A stretch of 21,159 nucleotides of DNA from a virus. Positions 5,488 to 14,237 of the stretch are shown piece after piece. The notes beneath the pieces were generated by a model. The model had not been told where the DNA came from. It made no database searches and was given only the letters and a program-made list of their open reading frames with translations. Location of the stretch: positions 1 through 21,159 of IMG/VR virus record IMGVR_UViG_3300005617_000266. One strand, given 5' to 3'. Made by a program: the position numbers and the translations under genes. How positions within the stretch are numbered: position 1 is the first letter of the stretch; every line of letters starts with the position of its first letter.

Positions 5488-8400
5488 CTACTCTTCGGGT
5501 CCGACGAGACTTTGACCGATGATGCCCTCACCGACCACGCAGATCGGCAGGGTCGGTCGGATGCGTACCTGCTGGGTGTAGCTGCCACCGCTGAACTTGT
5601 GCGTGACGCTCTGCAGCCGCCACTGGCCACTGATCCGGGTCAGCGACGGATCCGCCACCTCGACGAGATCCCCCGGCTGGCGGCGGGCCTCCCCGAACAC
5701 CTGGAACGCCTCGACGATCGGCGTCGGCTGACGCAGCCCCATCTTCAGGTCCCGGGCCAGCCGGCGCGCGTCCACGTCCGTCTGCACGGCCTCAGTGCCC
5801 TGCACTGGCAGCGACCGCTCCCCGCGCTGCGACACGCTCAAATCGTTGCTGTCGGAGACCGCGACGCGGGTACTGACCACCGGATACCCGGACACCTGCA
5901 GCGTCGGCAGGTTCGAGGCGTTGGCGGTGTACCAGGTGGTGGCTGAGGCGTTGTAGAACGTCCAAATGGTCGATCCCGCACTCCATTCGCCCTTGGTGAT
6001 GGTCACGGTGCTCGAATCGGCGTAGGTGCCGGTGCCGTCGGTGGACGAGTTGAGCGAGACGAAGTCGAACGCGTTGAACTGCTCGACCCCGCCGGCAAGG
6101 TCGGTGTCGTCGAGGAACAGGATCGCCGCGTCCGACAGCGCGACCACCGGGCTCTGAAAGGGGAATTCCACGATCGTGGTCCCCGGCGAGATGGTCAACT
6201 GCTGGGTGAGCCGGTAGGCGGGCATCCGCGTGGCCGGCACCTCCAGGGTCGAGTAGGTGACCTGCACCGTGTTGCGAATCTTCGTCGGGTCGATGTTGAC
6301 ATCGGGCGACTCAGCATTGATCTCTGTAGATATCAGGTCGGTCACCTGCTGTTGCGCGTCCTGCACCCACCACGCCGCATTGAGATAGGTGATCCGGTCA
6401 AGCTCGTCGGTGCGCAGCGCGGCCAGCTCACCTTGCGCGAAGCGGGACACGAACTCCCACGCCTCGACCGGCTCCTTCTCGATCAACGCGGTGAGTTCGA
6501 GCTGCGACTTGGTCATGATGACGTCCGGGTCGAACGTGATGGCGTTGACCCACGTCGGGTTGCTGTCGACGTTGGCCTCGGAGCCGGTACAGAACTGGAT
6601 TTCGGCCGCTGGTAACCAGTTCTCCCAGGATGGAAAGTTGTTGCTGAAGGTGTCGACGGCCGGCAGCGACGCGGTTGTCAGCGTGCCCGCCGTGGTCGAC
6701 TTGGTGGTGCCGGCGAAGTTGGTCACCCACAGCCGCTGGGCGGCGATGTCGTAGGCCGCGCCGACGAAGTACCAGGCGCCGTCGGTGGGCAGCGTGTCGT
6801 CAGAGGTGAGGGTGGCGGAGTGGCCGGCGCCGTCATTGACGGAAACGAATACCTGGCGCGACGTGTTGACGCCCATGAAAAAGCCGGGGTCGGTGGCGAG
6901 GCTCGCGGGCATGCGCAGCCCGGCGAACCGGGTGGGGGTGCCCGACCCGGCCGGCGTGACGTTCGAGGTGGTGTCGCCCCGGATCCAGAACTCCAGCCGA
7001 CCACGGTTGCCGGCGGTGGAGAACATGTCGTCCCCGTCGCCGAACTCCACGGCCCGTTGTGCCACGTACCGGGTTTCGTCGGCGGCCAGCGCGCAGTTCG
7101 GTGCGGTCAGGTACGGCCCGTCGATCCATTCGGGACGCCAGCGGGCGTTGCTGAGCGCGTTGATGCCGGTCGTCCAGCGGCGGGCGAGCCAGAACGTGGC
7201 GTCGCTGTCGAGCTGGACGTTACGGGACGGGATGAACGGCCTCGTCGACCCGTGCATCGGCGTCCACCAGCGGCAACTGTCCCGGGGTGGCGGCGACACG
7301 TACAGACCGCACTGCGCGAGCGCCCACGACACCGGCCATGACCCGTTGAGCCCAACCTCGAACCAGGCGAACGCGGGCGGCTGGACGAGCGCGCGCATCG
7401 CCAGCCGAGCTGCCGAGGTGGCGGAAAGCTTCGCGCTGCCACCCTTGACGGGGATGTCGAGCATCTGCCCGGTGAACACCCGGATCCGTTCCGGCCCGCT
7501 GGCTGTGATCAGGCCGTGATCGAGGGCCACCGGCGCCACGTCGCGGTCACGGCCGTACAGGGGTGAGTCGGTGTTGTACGGGCTGTAGTACTCGGCCACC
7601 CGCATCGGGGTGTCGGTCAGGTGGGCGGGTGGCGCTCCAAGGTCGGCGTCGAGGTCGGCGATAGCGGTACCGGAAATGAACGTGACGCTGTCCGGGTAGC
7701 CGTCGTCAATGTGGTGCTCGGCTGTCCACCCGCCGAGCTGCGTGGAGATGTCGTCGGGTAGCCCGTTGATCACCTCGTACCGGTGGTACTTGACCACGAT
7801 GGGGCGGGTGTTGGTGGTGCCCGGGTAGACGACAGTGCGCAGGCCGGCCACGCCCGAAGTGGTGATCTGGTCCGGGTCGGTGACCTCGACCTGCCACGTG
7901 GTCGGCGGGGTGGTGCCGTCGATCCAGGCCTTGAGCTGGATGGTCCCGTCCGCGAGCATGCGGCCACGCACTACGAGGACCTGCGAGCCGCCCGCGTAGG
8001 TGACACCGACGCCGGTGGAGGTGTCGACGAGCACCGATTCGCCATCGGCGGTGGTGGCCCGGACCACGGCGAGGCGCACCGTGCCGCCCGCGCCGACCAC
8101 GGCGCCCGCGCGGTAGTGGTTGGACGCGTCGGTGTAGCGCATGAACATCATGCCGGCTTCGATGGCGTCGCCCTGCGGGACGGGCAGGCTCAGCCATACC
8201 GTCTGGGTGGTGACGTAGACCAGCGGCCCGGACAGCACCGCGTGGTGGGTGTAGTAGGACCCTGAGGCGCCCGTGGTGGCGTTGGAGCCGTAGGCGCCGG
8301 TCAGGGTGTCGGTGCCGTCGTAGCTGACGTCGAAGTCGGCAGCGGCTCCCACGGGAAGGGTCCAGGTCTGGCCGGTGTCCGTGGTCCCCCACTGGTCGGT

Positions 8401-8541
8401 GAGGTTGCGCCGGAACATGTCGAGCATGTTGGGGGTGGTGTCGTAGCCGTCACGCATCCAGTCGACCCGCAGGCGCGGCTCTGCCCACGTGCCGCCGGCC
8501 CCCGAGGAGGCCTGTACGTAGTTGACGCTGGCGGACTGCAT
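5488..8541 (-). CDS. Tail-tip / tail-associated protein with two concanavalin-like domains (1017 aa)
   Basis: Starts at ATG 8541, three nucleotides after the previous TAG. Residues about 43-255 form one concanavalin/LamG-like beta-sandwich ('QWGTTDTGQTWTLPVG', 'MMFMRYTDASNHYRAGAVV', 'IQLKAWIDGTTPPTTWQVEV'). About 260-480 is a hub-like part ('DDGYPDSVTFISG', 'RIRVFTGQMLDIPV'). About 495-670 is a second LamG-like domain ('GRLEFWIRGD', 'DGAWYFVGAAYDIAAQRLWVTNFAG'). Residues 690-1017 resemble the Tal-like ending of actinophage tail proteins ('LDRITYLNAAWW', 'IRNTVQVTYS', 'RRQPGDLVEVADPSLTRISGQWRLQSVTHKFSGGSYTQQVRIRP'). It probably forms the tail tip and binds host sugars. No peptidoglycan hydrolase motif is seen. 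Confidence 0.75.
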   Translation of the reverse strand: MQSASVNYVQASSGAGGTWAEPRLRVDWMRDGYDTTPNMLDMFRRNLTDQWGTTDTGQTWTLPVGAAADFDVSYDGTDTLTGAYGSNATTGASGSYYTHHAVLSGPLVYVTTQTVWLSLPVPQGDAIEAGMMFMRYTDASNHYRAGAVVGAGGTVRLAVVRATTADGESVLVDTSTGVGVTYAGGSQVLVVRGRMLADGTIQLKAWIDGTTPPTTWQVEVTDPDQITTSGVAGLRTVVYPGTTNTRPIVVKYHRYEVINGLPDDISTQLGGWTAEHHIDDGYPDSVTFISGTAIADLDADLGAPPAHLTDTPMRVAEYYSPYNTDSPLYGRDRDVAPVALDHGLITASGPERIRVFTGQMLDIPVKGGSAKLSATSAARLAMRALVQPPAFAWFEVGLNGSWPVSWALAQCGLYVSPPPRDSCRWWTPMHGSTRPFIPSRNVQLDSDATFWLARRWTTGINALSNARWRPEWIDGPYLTAPNCALAADETRYVAQRAVEFGDGDDMFSTAGNRGRLEFWIRGDTTSNVTPAGSGTPTRFAGLRMPASLATDPGFFMGVNTSRQVFVSVNDGAGHSATLTSDDTLPTDGAWYFVGAAYDIAAQRLWVTNFAGTTKSTTAGTLTTASLPAVDTFSNNFPSWENWLPAAEIQFCTGSEANVDSNPTWVNAITFDPDVIMTKSQLELTALIEKEPVEAWEFVSRFAQGELAALRTDELDRITYLNAAWWVQDAQQQVTDLISTEINAESPDVNIDPTKIRNTVQVTYSTLEVPATRMPAYRLTQQLTISPGTTIVEFPFQSPVVALSDAAILFLDDTDLAGGVEQFNAFDFVSLNSSTDGTGTYADSSTVTITKGEWSAGSTIWTFYNASATTWYTANASNLPTLQVSGYPVVSTRVAVSDSNDLSVSQRGERSLPVQGTEAVQTDVDARRLARDLKMGLRQPTPIVEAFQVFGEARRQPGDLVEVADPSLTRISGQWRLQSVTHKFSGGSYTQQVRIRPTLPICVVGEGIIGQSLVGPEE

Positions 8542-8544
8542 CGC

Positions 8545-9453
8545 CTACCGCCCGTCCTGGCGCAGGGTCAGGGTGGGGCTGTCGCGGACCTCGGTGGGGT
8601 ACAGCCACGGCCAGGCCTCTTCCTGGCCGAGCACGACCACCGGATGTACGCCGGTGCCGGGCCTCCATGTGCCGCGCGTGGCGCCCTCCTCAAGCTGGAA
8701 GCTGGACAGGTAGACGATGGAGCCGGCTGAAGCTCCGGACCGGTAGTGCACCCGGGGCAGCACGTAGGCATAGTTGGCCGGCGGGGAGGCGGTGACCAGC
8801 CCGGTGCCCCACGCACCGGTCGAGGTGGTCAGCGCGGAGCCCTGCGACGTGGACAGCAGGACGCCGGCCGTGTCGTACCACTGCAGTTCCGGAATGAGGT
8901 CGAGCACGCCGTCAGTGCCGCCACCCCGGGCCAGGAACGAGAAGGCCAGCGCGCGGTTGACGACGGGGATGCCGGGCCATCCCGGGTAGGGCGAGTCGAG
9001 GGTGAGGATCGAGGCGCCCGACGCGGCTGACGCGTAGTTGAACGTCCATGCGAGGGAGCGCGGCACGCCGGTGGTCAGGGTGGTCGAGCTGGCGATGCTC
9101 TGGCCGGATCCGGCAATGGTGAAGTTCGTCGTGTCGTTGGTGAGGCTGGTCGAACTGGACTGGTTGACCATGAGCATGTTGCGCTGGCCGGAGTCGAGGA
9201 ACGCGAACGGTCCAGGACCCATGTGTCCCTGGTCGTAGGCCTGCAGCGTGGAGAACGTGTCGAAGTCCAGACGTTCCCAGTTCATGCTGTAGACCCGGCT
9301 GCCCTGGAGGCTCTTCCGTGCCCGGTATTCACCGTTGCCGATGGCGAATTCCTGCACGGGGCGTCCCCGGGTCGATTTCACCCCGCCCCGGGGGTGGGGG
9401 AGGCTGAACATCGAGCCCGGCTGTCCAAAGTAGACATTCTGGTCGAAGGTCAT
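8545..9453 (-). CDS. Distal tail-like (Dit-type) minor tail protein (302 aa)
   Basis: Placed directly after the tape measure, where siphoviruses encode the distal tail protein that forms the baseplate hub. ATG 9453 has AAAGGGGGA upstream, overlapping the tape-measure TAA. Residues 1-95 (MTFDQNVYFGQPGSMFSLPHPRGG..., 'SMNWERLDFDTFSTLQAYDQGHMGPGPFAFLDSGQRNMLMVN') are beta-rich and hub-like. From about 100 to 275 a jelly-roll-like carbohydrate-binding domain follows ('RSLAWTFNYASAASGASILTL', 'ALAFSFLARGGG', 'VYLSSFQLEEG'). That domain ends in the 'lssfQLEeGa..t.w.pG' signature usual for CBM-like tail modules. This combination suggests an evolved Dit with a sugar-binding insertion. Confidence 0.7.
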   Translation of the reverse strand: MTFDQNVYFGQPGSMFSLPHPRGGVKSTRGRPVQEFAIGNGEYRARKSLQGSRVYSMNWERLDFDTFSTLQAYDQGHMGPGPFAFLDSGQRNMLMVNQSSSTSLTNDTTNFTIAGSGQSIASSTTLTTGVPRSLAWTFNYASAASGASILTLDSPYPGWPGIPVVNRALAFSFLARGGGTDGVLDLIPELQWYDTAGVLLSTSQGSALTTSTGAWGTGLVTASPPANYAYVLPRVHYRSGASAGSIVYLSSFQLEEGATRGTWRPGTGVHPVVVLGQEEAWPWLYPTEVRDSPTLTLRQDGR

Positions 9454-9463
9454 CGATCCCCCT

Positions 9464-12310
9464 TTAGGCGGCGGCCGTGCGGCCGGTGTCGAGGAAGGCG
9501 CGACGCCGGGCGCCCTCGGTGCCGGCCTGGTTGACCCGCTTCGGGGTGACGACCTTCGCCGAGATCTCCTCGCCGTCGAGCAGCACCATCACGGTGGGAC
9601 CGCCGACGGACACGTTGGGGGCGGCCACGTTGACGCTGGTGGCGGCGGTCCGGCTGGGCATGGCGGCCACCTGGGCGTTGATGACCCGCTGCACGTCCGG
9701 CATGGCCTTGGCGAAGCCGGCGCCGATACCCTGCGCGCTCGGAGCGCCGACCTCGGCCGCCCACAACTTTGACGGGCTGCTGATGTGCAACGCCGCTTTG
9801 GCGCCGTCGACGAGCTTTTTCATCGCCCGATCGATCATGCCCTTGGCCCAGTCGAGCGCCCCGGTGAAGCCGTTGATCAGGCCGTGCAGCACGTCGGATC
9901 CGGCACCCTCCAGCCAGTGGATCGCGTCGGAGAGCGCGCCCTTGATCGTGCCCGGCAGGCTCTTGATCCAGTAGATGACGGCGCTGACACCGTTGACGGT
10001 GGCGTTCTTGGCGCGGGTCCAGGCATCGGAGAACCAGTTGCCGATGGCCGGGCCGACCCCGGAAAGCCACTGCACGATCGAGTGGTAGGTGTTGGCCACC
10101 CACGTGGAGATCGTGTTGTACATCTGGGAGAACCACAGCAACGCCCGGGTGGGCAGCTCGGAGAACCACTGGCCGATCGACGTGATCATGTTGCCGATCT
10201 GGTTGGGCAGGTTGGTGGCGAACTGGATCACCGACGCGGTGATGTAGCCGAGCCAGTAGAAGAACGCGTCGAAGGCCGCCGACAAGGCATTCGAGATCAT
10301 CGTTGGGATCTGCTGGATGAACCCGGCGATCTGACCCGGCAGCGCGGCGAACCACTGTCCGATCTGGAGGAAGAAATTCCCGACCGCCGGACCGATCGAT
10401 TTGATCCAGTTCCAGAAGGCGAGCCCGACCTCGGCCAGCTTCCGGGGCAACTCGATGATCGACAGGACGAAGCCGGCCACCCATCCACCGGCCTTGATGA
10501 ACCAGGACGCGAACGTAGCGACGTAGGGCAGCACCTTGGCCAGCACCACGACGATTTCGGCGAAGGTGAGGATGAGCGCGCCAAGCAGGCGAACCAGGGT
10601 CGGTAGGTGCGGCTGCAGATCCTTCAGCACCGAGATCCAGGTGTCGGCGAAGATCTTGGCCACTTCGGTGATCACCGGAATGAGTTCCATCATCACCTGT
10701 GTGATCTGCGGCAAGATCGGCATCAAGGCGTCGGCGAGCGTCTTGTAGACGTCCAGCAGCACCGGGATCACCGGCGCGAACGCCTCATACAGGGCCTGGC
10801 CGGCGGCGGCTGCGAGAGGTAGGCCGGTGTTGGCCATCTGGTCGATCAGCGGCATCAGGATTGGCAGGATGCCGGTGGCCAGCTCGCTGAACAGCTTGAT
10901 CACCGGGCCGAGTTCCGCCGCCAGGGCCTGCAGCACGGCGGCGGCCAGGTTCAGCAGCGGGGCGAGCGCGCTGGCGATGAGCGGCAGTAGCGGCGCCAGC
11001 GCCTTCAAGGCGTCGCCGATGGCCCCACCGACGGTGCCGGCCACCGGGGCGAGGATCTGGAACGCCGTCAGCGTGGCGTCGGACAGCGCCAGCAGGCCGG
11101 GGAGGGCGTTTTTGACCAGGCCCATGATGAGGCCGGCGAGCGCCTGCAGCCGGGCGAAGAATCCGGTGAGCGCCTGCTGTCCCTCGGTGGTCTCCAGGAA
11201 CCGGTTCAGCCCGTCGGTGAGCTGGCCCAGCGCGACGAACAGGCCCCCGCCGCCGGGTACGGCCGCGAACACCTTCCGCACGATGCCGACCACATCGGCG
11301 AGGGCGTCTTTCAGTTGCCCGATCATGCTGAGGCCGTGCGAGACGAACGCGTCGAACCGGCCCGAGTCGACAAACTCGGCGGACCAGGCCGAAAACTTAT
11401 TGGCCAGGTCGGACAGTCCCCCGCTGAGCCGGCTCAGCCACTTCGACCCGGCCCCGGCGAGGTTGAAGAACCCGGACACCAACCCGGGGATCGCGGAGGC
11501 GATATTGCTGAACGTCTTTGCGAAGTCGTGCAGCATTGCCTGGAACGCCTGCGCCGCGTCCGGCGGGGTGAACAACGCCGCGACCTGGTGCACCGCCACG
11601 CCGGCACTTCCCGCCAGGTACGCCATTTCGGCGCGCAGGATCGGCAGGTACGTCGTGGCGAGGGGCTTGATGTCGTCCAGCCACGGCGCGAAGAAACTGT
11701 TCTGTACAACCCGTTTCAGCTCCCGCGCGGCCGGGGCGAGCGCCACGAACTGCTTGACCGCTTCCTGCGCGGCCGGGGCCAGTTTCTTCAACGCCTGGGC
11801 GAACTTCTCGGTATCGCCGGACAGTCCGGCCTTGAGGGCGTCACCGAATCCGGACAGGGCCAGCTTCAGGGAGACCAGGCTGAAGATCGCACCGCCGATG
11901 GCGGCCGGCGCGAGCGCGGCGATCGCCCCGCCCATCTGGAACAGCCCCTGCGCGATCGCGCCCGTGGCGGAAATCGCGGTGGGCAGCGCGGCCAGACCGG
12001 CCACGGCCTTGAGGACGAAGCCGTTGGCGAACAGCTTGCCGGCCATGCCGCCGATCGCGAGGAACCGCTTGCCGAACCGGGCGGCCAGGCCGCCGAAGCT
12101 CTGCCGTTCCTTGCGTTCTGCCGCGTGGTCAAGCTCCTCGGCGTAGCGCTCCCCGGCGATCTGGCCCTCTTTGGCGAAGCGGCCCTGTTGGTCGTGGAGA
12201 CGGCCGTTGACGTCCCGGAAGAACCCGTCCATCTCCCGGTCCGCCTTGGAGTGGTCGGCCGTGACCTCCAGATATCCCTCCGCGATGCGGAATCCGCGCC
12301 CTACCGCCAT
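9464..12310 (-). CDS. Tape measure protein (948 aa)
   Basis: This is the longest late gene after the tail-tip gene and sits right after the chaperones. ATG 12310 follows GAGAGGGGGG. A charged N-terminal helical part (about 1-90, 'ADHSKADREMDGFFRDVNGRLHDQQGRFAKEG') leads into long Ala/Leu/Gly-rich hydrophobic stretches with membrane-segment character (about 95-165 and several up to 640). Then comes a Trp-rich repeat region ('WFAALPGQIAGFIQQIPTMIS', 'WFSELPTRALLWFSQMYNTISTWV', 'WLSGVGPAIGNWFSDAWTRAKN') and the common closing 'GLINGFTGALDWAKGMIDRAMKKLVDGAKAALHISSPSK'. Repeats of this kind and length are characteristic. By the usual 1.5 angstrom per residue it predicts a tail of roughly 140 nm. 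No lytic transglycosylase or peptidase motif is evident. Confidence 0.9.
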   Translation of the reverse strand: MAVGRGFRIAEGYLEVTADHSKADREMDGFFRDVNGRLHDQQGRFAKEGQIAGERYAEELDHAAERKERQSFGGLAARFGKRFLAIGGMAGKLFANGFVLKAVAGLAALPTAISATGAIAQGLFQMGGAIAALAPAAIGGAIFSLVSLKLALSGFGDALKAGLSGDTEKFAQALKKLAPAAQEAVKQFVALAPAARELKRVVQNSFFAPWLDDIKPLATTYLPILRAEMAYLAGSAGVAVHQVAALFTPPDAAQAFQAMLHDFAKTFSNIASAIPGLVSGFFNLAGAGSKWLSRLSGGLSDLANKFSAWSAEFVDSGRFDAFVSHGLSMIGQLKDALADVVGIVRKVFAAVPGGGGLFVALGQLTDGLNRFLETTEGQQALTGFFARLQALAGLIMGLVKNALPGLLALSDATLTAFQILAPVAGTVGGAIGDALKALAPLLPLIASALAPLLNLAAAVLQALAAELGPVIKLFSELATGILPILMPLIDQMANTGLPLAAAAGQALYEAFAPVIPVLLDVYKTLADALMPILPQITQVMMELIPVITEVAKIFADTWISVLKDLQPHLPTLVRLLGALILTFAEIVVVLAKVLPYVATFASWFIKAGGWVAGFVLSIIELPRKLAEVGLAFWNWIKSIGPAVGNFFLQIGQWFAALPGQIAGFIQQIPTMISNALSAAFDAFFYWLGYITASVIQFATNLPNQIGNMITSIGQWFSELPTRALLWFSQMYNTISTWVANTYHSIVQWLSGVGPAIGNWFSDAWTRAKNATVNGVSAVIYWIKSLPGTIKGALSDAIHWLEGAGSDVLHGLINGFTGALDWAKGMIDRAMKKLVDGAKAALHISSPSKLWAAEVGAPSAQGIGAGFAKAMPDVQRVINAQVAAMPSRTAATSVNVAAPNVSVGGPTVMVLLDGEEISAKVVTPKRVNQAGTEGARRRAFLDTGRTAAA

Positions 12311-12337
12311 GCCGACCCCCCTCTCTTCAGCCTCACC

Positions 12338-12703
12338 TCACGCCGAGGTGGCGTAGTCGACCACCCCGCCGAGCCCAAGCGCGTCCATGCCGTGCGCGGC
12401 CATCTCCGGCGTCAACGGGATGACTTTGACGCCCTGCCAGGTGTCCGCTGGTGCACCCCCGTTCGTGGTCGGCATGGTGACCGGTGTGCCCTGCTCGCGT
12501 TCCTGACGTCGCTGCTCCTCGGCCATCACGTGCGCCTGCATGACGCCCTGGTAGGCGGGGAGCCGTTCCGCCGTTTGGAAGAATCTCCGCGAGGAGAGCC
12601 CGGCGAACTGGCCCGCCTCGACGTCGATCCATATGCCGTGGATGGCCGAGAAGTCCGACTCAAGATCGGGCAGGTAGTCGAGCACCCACCCGACCTCAGC
12701 CAC
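12338..12703 (-). CDS. Tail assembly chaperone T region, made as G-T fusion by -1 frameshift
   Basis: This frame could start alone at GTG 12703, but it has no clear ribosome binding site and is exactly in the -1 frame of chaperone G. The intended product is most likely the fusion read as 13077-12715 then 12715-12338, about 246 aa in total. The T part contains 'VGWVLDYLPDLESDFSAIHGIWIDVEAGQFAGLSSRRFFQTAERLPAYQGVMQAHVMAEEQRRQEREQ', the 'L...p.d.esDl...yg.d.....l..rrl..l...Lp' pattern usual for the T extension. It is followed by a low-complexity tail ending 'GGVVDYATSA'. In other siphoviruses T binds tail tube subunits and brings them to the tape measure. Confidence 0.75.
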   Translation of the reverse strand: MAEVGWVLDYLPDLESDFSAIHGIWIDVEAGQFAGLSSRRFFQTAERLPAYQGVMQAHVMAEEQRRQEREQGTPVTMPTTNGGAPADTWQGVKVIPLTPEMAAHGMDALGLGGVVDYATSA

Positions 12704-12711
12704 TCGGCCAG

Positions 12712-13077
12712 TTAGTTTCCCGAGATCTTGCTCGCCACCGCCATGAGCTTGTCGCCGACCACGCCGATCAGCGCGGACACCTCGCCTTCCGTGATGCCGT
12801 CCAGCTTCGACAGGGCCCGCAGGCTGCCGGGCCGTTCGGGGTAGTCGGCCCGGCCGACGAGCATGTCGAACACCTCGGCCTGCGCGACCGCCTCGCCCCG
12901 GGTACGGACCAGTTCGAGGAACCGCAGGCCCATCGCGGGACTGGGGTTCTTGATGATCACGTACTCCTGGTCGTCGATGAAAAAGAACGACTCGCGCTCG
13001 ACGGCGGGCGCCGCCGCCTTGCTGCTCAGCCGGACGGGACCGTGCTTGCCGGGCCGGTAGGTTTCGGTTTCGGACAT
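12712..13077 (-). CDS. Tail assembly chaperone G
   Basis: The 121-aa protein follows the tail tube gene and precedes the tape measure, the position held by chaperone G in siphoviruses. ATG 13077 has AGAGGCTGAG upstream. It contains 'ESFFFIDDQEYVIIKNPSPAMGLRFLELVRTRGEAVAQAEVFDMLVGRADYPE' and 'LSKLDGITEGEVSALIGVVGDKLMAVASK', an acidic helical protein as expected for the family (a beta-strand 'f.idg..y' start, helical rest). The family coats the tape measure during tail assembly. The final codons before the TAA form the slippery heptamer GGGAAAC, so a fraction of ribosomes should continue as G-T. Confidence 0.8.
   Translation of the reverse strand: MSETETYRPGKHGPVRLSSKAAAPAVERESFFFIDDQEYVIIKNPSPAMGLRFLELVRTRGEAVAQAEVFDMLVGRADYPERPGSLRALSKLDGITEGEVSALIGVVGDKLMAVASKISGN
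12715..12721 (-). promoter_or_regulatory. Programmed -1 ribosomal frameshift site GGGAAAC
   Basis: In the G frame the last two sense codons are GGA AAC, read as G-GGA-AAC, immediately before TAA (12714-12712). A -1 slip re-pairs the tRNAs on GGG and AAA and continues CTA ACT GGC CGA GTG into the downstream frame without a stop. This matches the canonical X-XXY-YYZ heptamer at the place known for tail chaperones. A 6-bp stem (CTGGCC with GGTCGG) may form 3 nt downstream, though that spacing is short. Confidence 0.85.
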
Positions 13078-13104
13078 CTCAGCCTCTTCTCATGCGTGGT
13101 TCAT

Positions 13105-13151
13105 TCCACTGTGGACAGGAGCCCTGCGCTGTCGCCACCGTCCACAGTGGA
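13105..13151 (-). terminator. Perfect 12-bp inverted repeat after tail tube gene (terminator/attenuator)
   Basis: Arms 13140-13151 and 13105-13116 are exact reverse complements (TCCACTGTGGAC / GTCCACAGTGGA) separated by 23 nt. The first arm begins 3 nt after the tail tube stop codon. Each arm is itself an odd palindrome, TCCAC-W-GTGGA. As RNA it could reduce readthrough into the chaperone and tape-measure genes. As DNA each arm could be an operator-like site. Confidence 0.6.
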
Positions 13152-13154
13152 CGC

Positions 13155-13730
13155 TTACACCTCGTCGGTGATCTTGAATGGGGCGGTGACGGTGTCGATG
13201 TAGTGGCAGCCGAACGTCACCGGCACGAGCGTCATGTCGCCCTTCTTGTATGCCGTCTCCACGTTGTCGATGCTCAGGCACCGGCGCAGTGTGAAGCGCC
13301 GCCGCTTGCTGACCCCGGCCGCCGAGGCCGGCGCGAGACCGTCGAGGATGACGGCGAAATAGGTGGGCTGCAGCTCGTTGCCGTTGAACACCGGCGTGTA
13401 TTCCTTGTAGCCGGAGCCGGTGCTGATCGTGCCGGAGTTCAGGCCGATCGTCAGGTTCTCCAAGGTGGACTCGGCCAGGTTGGTCTTGACCTGCACGTCC
13501 CGCTGGGTCATCTTGCGGCCGATGATGTCGGAGATCTGGTCCACCGCCATCGTCGCGAACTCCTGGTTGAGCATGATCGTCGAGCCGTCGTCGGTGAATC
13601 CGGCGTCCGTCCACGCGGAGGCCTGCGGCGCCTGGTTGACGGCGGCGCTGGTGGGCTCGGTCGCCTGGTACAGACCCGTGTAGAGCGAGGCCGCACCCAT
13701 GATCACCTGGTAGGCCAGCTTATTGGCCAT
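13155..13730 (-). CDS. Major tail (tail tube) protein
   Basis: This is predicted to polymerise into the tail tube through which DNA leaves the phage. The 191-aa product starts at ATG 13730 with AAGGGAAGGGAAA upstream. It is beta-rich with 'WTDAGFTDDGSTIMLNQEFATMAVDQISDIIGRKMTQRDVQVKTNLAESTLENLTIGLN', the typical tube-protein passage where a strand-rich domain meets 'q..v.v.t.laE.tlenl..al'. The later 'PTYFAVILDGLAP' and 'RRFTLRRCLSIDNVETAYKKGDMTLVPVTFGCHYID' fit the closing strands of the family. The gene sits between terminator and chaperone genes, the normal order, and is followed by a perfect 12-bp inverted repeat. Confidence 0.85.
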   Translation of the reverse strand: MANKLAYQVIMGAASLYTGLYQATEPTSAAVNQAPQASAWTDAGFTDDGSTIMLNQEFATMAVDQISDIIGRKMTQRDVQVKTNLAESTLENLTIGLNSGTISTGSGYKEYTPVFNGNELQPTYFAVILDGLAPASAAGVSKRRRFTLRRCLSIDNVETAYKKGDMTLVPVTFGCHYIDTVTAPFKITDEV

Positions 13731-13760
13731 TGTCTGTTTCCCTTCCCTTGGCTGGCATGA

Positions 13761-14237
13761 TCACAGGGCCGTCCAGCTCACGGACAGCGTGAAACCGTAA
13801 CGCGCGTAGTTCGCCTCATCGCCCGGCCGCCGTTCCGGCTCGGTCAGTGCGGACCCGTCGGCGACCCGCGCGGTGCCGTACCCCGTCGGCAGTGTCACCG
13901 GCCTCTGGGTGTCCTTCAGGTCCACGTGCTGCGCGGCCCGGATGATGGTCGAGGCGATCGAGGCGGCCCGCCCCCACGGGGGTCGCGACTTGCCCACGTT
14001 GGTGGCGTAACAGTCGATCGACAGGACCGGCTGGCGCATCGGCACCGTGGGGTTGATGGAGCCGCCGACCACGAGGGCCGTGACGAAGCCGGTGTCGCCC
14101 CACGACAGTTCGAGGGTCTCCGGGTCGGGCCCCTGCAATGTGGTGCCGGCAGCCACCCCGTAGGCGGTGACGATGTCGCGGATCCAGGCGAGGGTGACCA
14201 ACTCCGAGTTCGCCAGCAACGGCAGCGCGAGCGCCAT
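13761..14237 (-). CDS. Tail terminator protein (158 aa)
   Basis: ATG 14237 overlaps the acetyltransferase stop in TGATG (GTG 14240 is the in-frame alternative). The protein begins 'MALALPLLANSELVTLAWIRDIVTAYGVAAGTTL', then 'TGFVTALVVGGSINPTVPMRQPVLSIDCYATNVGKSRPPWGRAASIASTIIRAA', and ends in 'YARYGFTLSVSWTAL'. This is the usual plan of siphovirus tail terminators: a mixed alpha/beta start, a 'P.i.i...g......a..la..v..a' core and a closing beta strand. The family caps the tail tube when the tape-measure length is reached and joins the head. Its position directly before the tail tube gene supports the call. Confidence 0.75.
   Translation of the reverse strand: MALALPLLANSELVTLAWIRDIVTAYGVAAGTTLQGPDPETLELSWGDTGFVTALVVGGSINPTVPMRQPVLSIDCYATNVGKSRPPWGRAASIASTIIRAAQHVDLKDTQRPVTLPTGYGTARVADGSALTEPERRPGDEANYARYGFTLSVSWTAL

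Noticed and set aside
9464-12310. Peptidoglycan hydrolase domain inside the tape measure
   Set aside because: I searched by eye for transglycosylase, NlpC/P60 and M23-type catalytic motifs and found only hydrophobic and Trp-rich structural repeats.
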